Below are positions 1-7,425 of a stretch of DNA of 33,795 nucleotides, in pieces. The first letter of the stretch is position 1. Each line of letters opens with the position of its first letter. The position numbers were made by a program, and so were the translations under genes. The notes under the pieces are model-generated. The model was not told the DNA's origin, ran no database searches, and saw only the letters and a program-made list of their open reading frames with translations. Source of the stretch: Spirochaetales bacterium (lineage in GTDB: Bacteria > Spirochaetota > Spirochaetia > JABMQR01); contig JAGLNY010000125.1 of the NCBI GenBank assembly GCA_023139255.1, forward strand, positions 1 through 33,795, written 5' to 3'.

Positions 1-413
1 TCCGGATCTACCTTGCTTCTTAATATTTTTTTCATTCTCAGTTGCTTTTTTTCTTTAAGGCGGCGCTCCTTTGCTGCTTTGTTGGGTGATGAAGGTTTTC
101 TCTGTTTAGGTATTGCTGCAGCCTTTTCTATTTCACTTACCATTCTGGATACAGCTATTTCCCGGTTTCGGTGCTGGGACCTGGTATCCTCAACAGAAAC
201 TTGCAGGTATTTACTACTGATAAGGAATTTTTTATGATAGGTCAGAAGTCGTTCCAGTTCTTCCGGGGATAAGCCGCATAAGTGGTCGATAGAAATAGTG
301 AGACGGACACGGGTACTAACTTTGTTGACATGCTGTCCTCCCGGACCGCTTGAACGGGAAAATGCAATATCGCAATTAGTCCTGATACTTTCTTCCAGAG
401 CTTCTCTGTTCAT
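1..413 (-). CDS. arfB: ArfB/YaeJ-type peptidyl-tRNA hydrolase (3' end cut by window edge)
   Basis: The product is a class-I release-factor-like ribosome rescue factor. It hydrolyses peptidyl-tRNA on ribosomes stalled at the end of a truncated mRNA. The minus-strand reading frame is open for 137 codons and runs off the left edge. It shows the RF-1 catalytic motif GPGGQHVNK at residues 23-31 and a Lys/Arg-rich C-terminal tail (ERRLKEKKQLRMKK), which in ArfB enters the empty mRNA channel. It lacks the codon-recognition domain of RF1/RF2. ArfB proteins are about 140 residues, so nearly all of it is present. The ATG at 411-413 has GAGG about 7 bases upstream. It lies 71 bp downstream of the PadR gene on the same strand and may be cotranscribed with it. 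Family assignment is confident. Confidence 0.9.
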   Translation of the reverse strand, partial: MNREALEESIRTNCDIAFSRSSGPGGQHVNKVSTRVRLTISIDHLCGLSPEELERLLTYHKKFLISSKYLQVSVEDTRSQHRNREIAVSRMVSEIEKAAAIPKQRKPSSPNKAAKERRLKEKKQLRMKKILRSKVDP

Positions 414-484
414 GTAACGCCTCACTCGCTTATGTTGTGTTTATGAGCATTTATCTTCTTAATAAGTTCAGTATTTTTTTTCAT

Positions 485-817
485 CTATTGCTCCTGCTCT
501 GTCTTGTTCATGAGGATCGTGCCGTTGTGAACCATTTCCTGAAGTCGTTTTATTTCATGTTCTGCAAGAGAAACTCCGGATTGGGTGATTTCATACAGTT
601 TTTTCTTTCGGTTATCTGTTCCCTCTTTGTTGGTAATTAACCCTGAAGAGTGTAAATTTGATAATGCCCCATATAGTGTCCCCGAGGCAAGTTTAACCCG
701 TCCAGAGCTTAAGTCGTCCACTTTTTTCATAACCCCGTACCCATGCAGGGGAGTTATAAGTGAGATGAGTATGTAAAAACTTGCTTCAGTCAAGGGGGAG
801 AATTTTTCCGGGTTCAT
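485..817 (-). CDS. PadR family transcriptional regulator
   Basis: A small DNA-binding regulator of about 110 residues made almost entirely of the PadR winged helix (LTEASFYILISLITPLHGYG, then SGTLYGALSNLHSSGLI and the wing KKKLYEIT), with a short C-terminal dimerisation helix. PadR proteins often repress a neighbouring transporter gene and respond to a small-molecule ligand. I start at the ATG at 815-817 because GGAG lies 9 bases upstream. The longer frame from TTG at 832 would overlap that ribosome binding site. It is divergent from the MFS permease at 959, which is the likely target. Ligand unknown. Confidence 0.88.
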   Translation of the reverse strand: MNPEKFSPLTEASFYILISLITPLHGYGVMKKVDDLSSGRVKLASGTLYGALSNLHSSGLITNKEGTDNRKKKLYEITQSGVSLAEHEIKRLQEMVHNGTILMNKTEQEQ

Positions 818-840
818 ACATGAACACTCCAATGTATAGA

Positions 841-885
841 TTTACGATATGTTGTGTAACGATGCAACGTGTTACGATATAATAG
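841..885. promoter_or_regulatory. Divergent padR/MFS operator-promoter region
   Basis: The gap between the two divergent genes holds an inverted repeat GTAAC (856-860) / GTTAC (871-875) with a 10-base spacer, and two direct copies of ACGATAT (844-850 and 874-880). A perfect -10 box TATAAT (878-883) for the rightward gene touches the right arm. Binding by PadR would block the rightward promoter and probably its own. PadR-family operators are typically such spaced palindromes. The specific site is inferred, not demonstrated. Confidence 0.5.
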
Positions 886-958
886 AACATGACTGCTTAT
901 TTGTCAATATACGTATGTATATAATTTTAATTTAAGCTAATGACAATTACATAATTAC

Positions 959-2158
959 ATGATACACAGTTTAGCAATGATACCTAATAAAACCAAATAT
1001 ATATTCAGTCTGTTTATGTTCTACGCTATGTACGCAATTGTTGTGCCTTATTTTCAGATATTTCTTTACGGAAAAGGGCTTTCCCACTCTGTTACCGGTA
1101 CAATCATCGGGGTTTGGGAAGTTGCAGGAATAGCCGGTCCGCTGTTGTTAGGGGCAATTGTCGATAGGACTGGTAAATTCCGGACAGTATTACTGCTATG
1201 CACCTTAGTTGGTTCAGTTATTCTATTCGTGATGCTAAAGACACAGTTGCTTTTTTTATTATTTCTTTTTACAGCGTTATTCGGGTTTCTGTTCAAACCA
1301 ATTCTGCCATTAAATGATTCAATGATCAGTCACAATCTCCCAGACCCTGAGCATGATTATGGGCATGTTCGGGCTGCAGGGAGCATAGGCTTTGTTGCAG
1401 TAATGATTTTTATTACGATAACAGGAGTTTTTAACTCACCGACACCTACTATGATTGCCTGGGGAACACTCTTTTTGGGTGCAGCCTATGCGGTATCTAT
1501 TTTCTTTCTCCCGTCTGCAGCTCCAGTTGTACAGGCTGACAGGAAAGGCAGGGGTTGGATAAATAAAAAGAATTCTGAGGGAAAAACAATAACAACCCAG
1601 TATATTATCATGATAGTCGTGGTTTTTCTCGGACGATTTGGTTTCAGCAGTTATTACTCTTTTTTCTCTATCTTTCTTCAGGAGGAGATGCATGTTGCCA
1701 ATATAGGTCTCTTTTGGTTAATAGCTACTTCTGCCGAGATATTTCCCATTATGTTTGCCGGCAGGATCATACGTGGTACCGGAAGGTTTCTTGCCATAGT
1801 GCTTGGGGTGGGAGCTATGGCTGTACGGATTTTCGTATTTAGTTCTACTGATTCACTCATAGTTATTGGATTTATCCAACTACTGCACGGTTTAACGTTC
1901 GGGGTCCTTCATGCCGCATGCATCAGTTTTATCAATGCAAAAATTGCGCCTGAAAATAAAACTCTCGCAATTAGTATATATATGTCTGTTGGCTGGGGAT
2001 TGGCAGCTATTTTAGGAAGTCCCCTTGGTGGTCTTCTGATAGAAAGCGTAGGATTCTCCCGTATGTTCAGGATTATGGCAATCTTTCCCGTATTAGGGGT
2101 TTTACTTTTGGCCGGGTATAGGTTGCTATCACAGCGCAAAGGATCAGATGCATTTTAG
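959..2158 (+). CDS. MFS transporter (MFS_1-like / HcaT-LacY-like)
   Basis: A secondary transporter of 399 residues with about 12 hydrophobic segments. The signature loop between TM2 and TM3 is at residues 65-75 (GAIVDRTGKFR). The order and length resemble the LacY/HcaT-like MFS group, which imports or exports small organic molecules by proton symport or antiport. Substrate cannot be told from sequence. No clear ribosome binding site precedes the ATG at 959, and an in-frame ATG at 977 is an alternative. It is divergent from a PadR regulator, an arrangement common for regulated efflux genes. Confidence 0.85.
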   Translation: MIHSLAMIPNKTKYIFSLFMFYAMYAIVVPYFQIFLYGKGLSHSVTGTIIGVWEVAGIAGPLLLGAIVDRTGKFRTVLLLCTLVGSVILFVMLKTQLLFLLFLFTALFGFLFKPILPLNDSMISHNLPDPEHDYGHVRAAGSIGFVAVMIFITITGVFNSPTPTMIAWGTLFLGAAYAVSIFFLPSAAPVVQADRKGRGWINKKNSEGKTITTQYIIMIVVVFLGRFGFSSYYSFFSIFLQEEMHVANIGLFWLIATSAEIFPIMFAGRIIRGTGRFLAIVLGVGAMAVRIFVFSSTDSLIVIGFIQLLHGLTFGVLHAACISFINAKIAPENKTLAISIYMSVGWGLAAILGSPLGGLLIESVGFSRMFRIMAIFPVLGVLLLAGYRLLSQRKGSDAF

Positions 2159-2289
2159 ACTTAAGGGAATCGTTTGATATATACATGACAGTAGGGCAGG
2201 GATCCATTTTGCTGATATTAATTGGTTTATCTCACCTGATTTTTCCCTAAAATTTTTTACAAAAATATCAAAATTAATAAAAAAAACGA
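2159..2289. other. Intergenic DNA, no recognised element
   Basis: A very AT-rich stretch after the MFS gene. I see no convincing ORF, strong hairpin or terminator with a T run here. The promoter of the ABC exporter operon begins immediately after it. Confidence 0.4.
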
Positions 2290-2318
2290 TTGACAGTAAT
2301 TACAAACCGTGTTTGAAT
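2290..2318 (+). promoter_or_regulatory. Promoter of ABC exporter operon
   Basis: A perfect -35 box TTGACA (2290-2295), a 17-base spacer and a weaker -10 box TTGAAT (2313-2318). This would start transcription near 2325, giving a leader of about 160 bases before the first exporter gene. It is the best promoter match in this gap. Confidence 0.55.
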
Positions 2319-2320
2319 AG

Positions 2321-2485
2321 ATACAGCAATTTCGCTAAAGACTCAGGGGAGGATTTTTTATGAACATTATTATTATGAATTTTTCAACTGAAGTTAGGGG
2401 ATTGCTGTGTACTGAACCTGTCTAGTGACTGAAATCATACACAATTTAATATCCCGCTTTAGATAAACCCCGTGAGGGGATAAGA
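2321..2485 (+). promoter_or_regulatory. Structured mRNA leader of the ABC exporter operon
   Basis: The transcript leader can form a long-range stem between ATACAGCAAT (2321-2330) and ATTGCTGTGT (2401-2410), with nine Watson-Crick pairs and one G-U. It encloses the strong ribosome binding site and most of a 21-codon upstream ORF. Just before the exporter start, CCCC (2468-2471) can pair with GGGG (2476-2479) across the loop GTGA, hiding the exporter ribosome binding site. GGGG at 2397-2400 inside the upstream ORF could pair with the same CCCC instead. This suggests translation-dependent switching. The mechanism is inference; the complementary segments are read directly. Confidence 0.5.
2360..2425 (+). 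CDS. Putative leader peptide (21 residues) upstream of ABC exporter
   Basis: A 21-codon ORF starting MNIIIMNFS and ending TEPV before TAG at 2423-2425. It is preceded by a very strong ribosome binding site (GGGGAGGA, 2346-2353) at good spacing. That is better than the site of the exporter gene itself. It sits inside the predicted leader stem. Short translated leaders control some drug exporters of this architecture: BmrB upstream of bmrCD in Bacillus subtilis acts by ribosome-mediated attenuation. The peptide has no recognisable homology. Confidence 0.45.
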   Translation: MNIIIMNFSTEVRGLLCTEPV

Positions 2486-4384
2486 ATGTCGGTTTCTGCA
2501 TGTGCAGGAATGGAATTAACGGCAAAAGATTGTCATTTGCCGTCAGCAAATAGAATTGGAATTATGAAAACAACAAAAGAAAGTAAAACATATACAAATA
2601 AAGCCAGTGTCTGGAAATGGATGAAAGGTTCAAGGATTCTCTATTTTTTTGGAATTATCTCTATTGGACTCTCTACACTTATCATGATGGCCAGACCGCT
2701 AATTCTCACTTATTCACTTGACACTACCCTTGGTGGAATGGAATCAACGCTCCCGGAATGGTTTACCTGGATCCTTTCCCGGCAATCCGGCAGCGGCAGA
2801 AATATTGAGCTTCTCTGGAATGCATCGGTATTTCTTCTGCTGACAATTGCAGGCGGTTATTTTATGTACTTAAAGGGAATATTAACGGCCAGGGCTTCTG
2901 AGAAAACGGCAATGAAAATGCGGAACCAACTGTATGAGCATCTGCAGAGCAAAACGTATGAGTATCATGTAAAAGTAGAGTCCGGTGATATAATGCAGCG
3001 CTGCACCTCTGATGTGGAGACCGTCAGGGTATTCTTTGCAGGACAATTGACAGAGATTGGGCGGGCATTTTTTATCCTGGCTATCGCATCTTTTATTATG
3101 GTTGAACTGAATGTAAAAATGATGTTCATAGCTATAGCACTTATGCCTTTAATCTTCCTGTTTTCATTCTACTTTTTTAAAAAAGTGAGGAAAAAATTCA
3201 AGGAAGTGGATGAGGCTGAAGGAGCCCTGTCAAATGTTATACAGGAAAACCTGACAGGAATTCGTGTGGTACGTGCTTTTGCTCGGCAGGATTTTGAGAT
3301 AGATAAATATGAGAAGAAAAATGGTGCATTCAGGGATCGAATTTATGAGCTTCTCAGAATTGTTGCCTCATTTTGGGCTATCTCCGACTGGATATGTCTT
3401 ATGCAGATTTCCCTCGTAATTGTTATTGGAGGATATTGGGCTGCATCCGGAACTATTACACTCGGCATGTACATTGCCTTTATAGCTTATGTGGAGCGTC
3501 TTTTGTGGCCGATTCGACAGATGGGGCGAATCCTGACTGATATGGGAAAAATGTTTGTGGCCAGGGATCGTATAGGTAAAGTCCTGCAGGAGGACGATAA
3601 TGAATTTGCACAGGAGGAAGGCCTTGAACCAGCGATAAGCGGAGGAATAGAGTTCAGGAATGTGTCATTTTCCTATGACAAGCATCACCCGATACTGAGT
3701 AATATCAGCTTTACGGTTAAACCTGGAGAAACTGTAGCTATCCTTGGACCTACCGGATCCGGAAAGTCAACTCTTATTCATCTGTTAGCCCGTTTATATG
3801 AACCTACAGAAGGAGAGATTTTTATCGATGGAATTCCTATAAAGGATATTAAAAAGAAGTATCTTCGGGATCATGTCGGCATAGTACTTCAGGAGCCTTT
3901 CCTCTTTAATAAATCTGTAAAAGATAATATTTCCCTTGCCCGTAAAAAGGCAAGCGAAAAGGAGATATTTGAGACCGCAGCGACTGCGGCAGTTCATTCC
4001 GTAATAATGAAGTTTGATAAAAAATATGATACTGAAGTAGGCGAGGGCGGGGTTACCCTGTCAGGCGGGCAAAAACAGAGGATCGCAATTGCGCGGATAC
4101 TTATTAAAAATCCGCCGGTATTGGTTTTTGATGATTCACTTAGTGCGGTTGATACAATAACTGATGAATCAATAAGAAGGGAGCTGAAAAAGCGTGAAAG
4201 GAAATCAACAACATTCATTATATCGCACAGAATTACAACTCTTTCTGAGGCTGATAAAATTATTGTTCTTGAGGACGGTTCAATCTCTGCAGTCGGTTCG
4301 CATAAAGATCTAATAAGCAGGGATGGATTATACCAGCGAATCTGGAATATTCAATCTGCTGTTTCGGTGGAGGCGGGAAAATGA
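2486..4384 (+). CDS. ABC exporter half-transporter, degenerate-site subunit
   Basis: A membrane domain of six predicted helices is followed by an ATPase domain in 632 residues, the type IV (MsbA/Sav1866-like) exporter plan. Walker A is GPTGSGKST (421-429), the signature is LSGGQ (525-529), and Walker B is VLVFDD with Asp550 where catalytic Glu is normal. An H-loop SHR is present. An Asp at that position marks the non-hydrolysing site in heterodimeric exporters such as TM287/288 and BmrCD. The partner is encoded next, with an ATGA start/stop overlap at 4381-4384. The ATG at 2486 has GGGG 6 bases upstream within a small hairpin; an in-frame ATG at 2564 would remove 26 poorly conserved residues. 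The likely role is export of drugs, lipids or peptides; substrate unknown. Confidence 0.92.
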   Translation: MSVSACAGMELTAKDCHLPSANRIGIMKTTKESKTYTNKASVWKWMKGSRILYFFGIISIGLSTLIMMARPLILTYSLDTTLGGMESTLPEWFTWILSRQSGSGRNIELLWNASVFLLLTIAGGYFMYLKGILTARASEKTAMKMRNQLYEHLQSKTYEYHVKVESGDIMQRCTSDVETVRVFFAGQLTEIGRAFFILAIASFIMVELNVKMMFIAIALMPLIFLFSFYFFKKVRKKFKEVDEAEGALSNVIQENLTGIRVVRAFARQDFEIDKYEKKNGAFRDRIYELLRIVASFWAISDWICLMQISLVIVIGGYWAASGTITLGMYIAFIAYVERLLWPIRQMGRILTDMGKMFVARDRIGKVLQEDDNEFAQEEGLEPAISGGIEFRNVSFSYDKHHPILSNISFTVKPGETVAILGPTGSGKSTLIHLLARLYEPTEGEIFIDGIPIKDIKKKYLRDHVGIVLQEPFLFNKSVKDNISLARKKASEKEIFETAATAAVHSVIMKFDKKYDTEVGEGGVTLSGGQKQRIAIARILIKNPPVLVFDDSLSAVDTITDESIRRELKKRERKSTTFIISHRITTLSEADKIIVLEDGSISAVGSHKDLISRDGLYQRIWNIQSAVSVEAGK

Positions 4385-6183
4385 GTGAAAATTTGAAACA
4401 TCAGGAAGAAGATTTTATCGGGAAAAAAATTGAGTGGAAAATGTGGAAAAGCATTTTCGGCTATGCTGCCCGTGTTAAGAAACAGATTTATCTCTTAATT
4501 TCCATGTTAATGCTGCTGGCAGTAGTTGATGCTGCAATGCCATTATTAACCGGGTGGATAATTGATCATATAATTATACCGAATGATTTACAGGCCCTTC
4601 CGTGGTATACGGTTATTCTGGTAACGATATTCACCTTGCAGGCAATTTCCATATGGAAATTTATAGAATTGGCTGGAGTAATTGAATCGCGTATACGGTA
4701 TGAAATAGGGAAACATGCATTCGACAAAATTCAGAAATTGACATTCAGCTACTTTGATAAAACTCCCGTCGGCTGGCTGATGGCCCGAATGACATCAGAT
4801 ATCAGGAAGCTTGGTGAAATTCTCACCTGGGGTATGGTGGATATATCCTGGGGAGTTACCCTGATGCTGCTGCTGGCAGTTCTCATGGTAGTGAAAAACT
4901 GGCAGCTGGCACTTGTTGCTTTTGGTGTTATCCCGATTCTTGTGGTTATCAGTTATTTTTTTCAGCGTGTAATATTAAAGCGTTATAGAATTGTACGAAA
5001 TATAAACTCCCGGGTTACCGGAGGGTTTAATGAGGGAATCCGCGGAGCAAAAACAACAAAAACACTGGTAAGGGAAGAAGAAAACTTCCGTGAGTTTAGT
5101 CAGCTTACCGGTAAAATGAGTACGACCTCTATTAAAGCTGCCAGGATTTCCTCAATTTACCTGCCTTTTGTCTTGATTATGGGCAGCATAGGAACAGCTC
5201 TTGCGCTCTGGAGAGGCGGAGCAATTATAGCAACGGCCGGTATAACCTATGGGGATCTGGTGTTCTTTATAATTTGCACTACCCGGTTTTTTGACCCGGT
5301 TATTGAAGTATCACGGGTGATTGCACAATTCCAGTATGCCCAGGCCTCTGCTGAACGTATTCTTTCATTGATCGATACAGACCCTGATATTCACGATACC
5401 GGGATTCTGACGACACCAATCGAGGGGAATATTGAGTTTGATAATGTATCTTTCCAATATGTCGAAAATGAGGGTGTACTGAAAGACTTTTCGCTGAAAG
5501 TATCAGCAGGTGAGACAATTGCGTTGGTTGGTGAGACCGGATCGGGGAAAAGCACCATCGTTAATCTTATTTGCAGGTTTTATGAACCTGTAACCGGCAT
5601 CATCAGAATAGATAGAAAAGATTATAGGGATTACTCAATGGAATCTCTTCAATCGCAACTGGGGTATGTACTGCAGGCTCCTCATCTCTTCAGCGGTAAT
5701 ATCAGGGAAAATATTAGATATGGACGGCTGGACGCAACAGATGAAGAGGTGGAAAGAGTTGCTGAAATGGTTAATGCGCACCATTTTATCGGAAAACTTG
5801 AGGCTGGTTACGATACAGAGGTAGGTGAAGGCGGGGCTATGCTTTCGACCGGTGAAAAACAATTGATCTCTTTTGCACGCGCCCTGCTGGCACAGCCGGC
5901 AATTTTTGTACTGGATGAGGCTACTTCGTCAGTAGACACAGAAACGGAACTTCTTATTCAGCATGCTATTGAGACAGTACTTGAGAACCGAACCAGTTTT
6001 ATCATAGCACATCGTCTGTCAACCATCAGGAGTGCAGACAGGATACTAGTCCTGGATGAAGGGAAGGTTCTTGAATCCGGAACTCATACTGAGCTGATGG
6101 AGAAAAACGGTCATTACTGTAATCTATATACCAGGCAATTCAGGGAAGAACTTGAAGAGGATGTTCTTAAAATGGAATTATAG
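4381..6183 (+). CDS. ABC exporter half-transporter, catalytic-site subunit
   Basis: The second half-transporter (600 residues) has six predicted membrane helices followed by an ATPase domain. Walker A is GETGSGKST (384-392) and Walker B is IFVLDE with catalytic Glu513. The signature is LSTGE (488-492), a departure from LSGGQ. In the heterodimer this weak signature would face the Asp550 Walker B of the upstream partner and form the degenerate site. Its own Walker motifs plus the partner's intact LSGGQ form the hydrolytic site. Translation is coupled through the ATGA overlap and a GGAGG site at 4370-4374 inside the upstream gene. The 3' end overlaps the convergent U32 gene by 6 bases. Confidence 0.93.
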   Translation: MSENLKHQEEDFIGKKIEWKMWKSIFGYAARVKKQIYLLISMLMLLAVVDAAMPLLTGWIIDHIIIPNDLQALPWYTVILVTIFTLQAISIWKFIELAGVIESRIRYEIGKHAFDKIQKLTFSYFDKTPVGWLMARMTSDIRKLGEILTWGMVDISWGVTLMLLLAVLMVVKNWQLALVAFGVIPILVVISYFFQRVILKRYRIVRNINSRVTGGFNEGIRGAKTTKTLVREEENFREFSQLTGKMSTTSIKAARISSIYLPFVLIMGSIGTALALWRGGAIIATAGITYGDLVFFIICTTRFFDPVIEVSRVIAQFQYAQASAERILSLIDTDPDIHDTGILTTPIEGNIEFDNVSFQYVENEGVLKDFSLKVSAGETIALVGETGSGKSTIVNLICRFYEPVTGIIRIDRKDYRDYSMESLQSQLGYVLQAPHLFSGNIRENIRYGRLDATDEEVERVAEMVNAHHFIGKLEAGYDTEVGEGGAMLSTGEKQLISFARALLAQPAIFVLDEATSSVDTETELLIQHAIETVLENRTSFIIAHRLSTIRSADRILVLDEGKVLESGTHTELMEKNGHYCNLYTRQFREELEEDVLKMEL

Positions 6184-7395
6184 TTTTCTACGGAGAATAT
6201 ACCCTTCCTGAACAGGTGAAGATGGTTTTATGAAGAATTCTTTACCATGATCAGCTTTTGTTACGGGCTGCTTTTGATCATCAAGAAGCGTGAAACTATC
6301 ATCTGTCCTATACAGGATATCCGGGCCGATATACTCAACAGGAGAATCGGTCTGGATTTGGTTTTTTACGATAAGTTTGTATATACCATCCCCGATATGT
6401 TCACCGACAGAGCCAAGAAAAAGGTGTGTCCGCAGATAACTCCGGTCTGTGGGTATCTGGATACTCTCTCTGTCAAAGAAAAATCCTGTGGAGAATTCAC
6501 GGTGGCTTACCGAATCAAGCTCTTTCCTGTAGTTTTCCCAGGATTGGGCGGGCAGTCCGTTTTTAAGGGCTTCAAGGGCTTTCTTATATGTTCGCGTTAT
6601 AACTGCCGTATAATATATCGATTTCATCCTGCCTTCAATTTTAAGGGCGTCGACCCCGGCATCACGTAATTCTTTCAAGTGATCAATCATACAGAGATCT
6701 TTGGATGAGAGGATGGTGGTAAAGTTGTCTCCTTCAATCAAAGGAAACAGTTCACCGGGACGCTCTTCTTCCTCCAGAGTGATTTCTCCGGGATTCTGAG
6801 CTATCCGGTATTTCCATCTGCAGGTATGGGCACAGTCACCTTTATTCGCGCTCCTGTTTGAAAGAAAACTGCTCAGGAAACACCGGCCCGAGTAGGCCAT
6901 GCACATGGCACCATGAACAAATACCTCAATTTCAAGATCCGGGAACCGGTTTTTAATTTCTGCGATATCTACCAGGTTTGTCTCTCTTGCGGGTATTATT
7001 CTGGAGAATCCGAGATCCCGGTATATTCCTGCCGATTCAGCATTGGTGCAATTTGCCTGTGTGCTGAGATGCAGTTCATGATCGGGGAAGTATTTCTTCA
7101 AAACGGGGAGAAGTCCTAAATCACTTATGATAAAGGCATCAAAGGGGTACTTGGTCAAATAATCTATCTGTGATTCAAGATTTTTCAGATCATCTTTGTG
7201 AAAATAGATATTCAATGCACCGTAAAGTTTTTTTTCACTTTTTATTTCCCGTATGCGTTTCCACTCATCTTCATGGAAGTTGTCAGCCCTGGCACGTAAA
7301 GAAAAATTCTTAATACCAATATATGCAGCATCTGCACCATACTCATAAGCATAATATAATTTTTCGAGATTTCCGGCTGGCGCTAATAGTTCCAT
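6178..7395 (-). CDS. U32 family peptidase-like protein (TrhP/YegQ-like)
   Basis: A 405-residue member of the U32 'collagenase-like peptidase' family. The TIM-barrel start MELLAPAGNLEKL is followed by the family signature around residues 158-193 (EVFVHGAMCMAYSGRC, then GDCAHTCRW). Four cysteines (165, 172, 188, 192) are well placed to bind metal or an iron-sulfur cluster. Characterised bacterial relatives TrhP and RlhA hydroxylate tRNA U34 or 23S rRNA rather than degrade protein, so an RNA-modification role is more likely than proteolysis. Which RNA is modified cannot be told here. It lies 30 bp downstream of lon on the same strand and its stop codon overlaps that of the ABC gene. Confidence 0.85.
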   Translation of the reverse strand: MELLAPAGNLEKLYYAYEYGADAAYIGIKNFSLRARADNFHEDEWKRIREIKSEKKLYGALNIYFHKDDLKNLESQIDYLTKYPFDAFIISDLGLLPVLKKYFPDHELHLSTQANCTNAESAGIYRDLGFSRIIPARETNLVDIAEIKNRFPDLEIEVFVHGAMCMAYSGRCFLSSFLSNRSANKGDCAHTCRWKYRIAQNPGEITLEEEERPGELFPLIEGDNFTTILSSKDLCMIDHLKELRDAGVDALKIEGRMKSIYYTAVITRTYKKALEALKNGLPAQSWENYRKELDSVSHREFSTGFFFDRESIQIPTDRSYLRTHLFLGSVGEHIGDGIYKLIVKNQIQTDSPVEYIGPDILYRTDDSFTLLDDQKQPVTKADHGKEFFIKPSSPVQEGYILRRKL

Positions 7396-7425
7396 GAATA
7401 AATTTTTCTTCCTTTCCCGTTTTCT

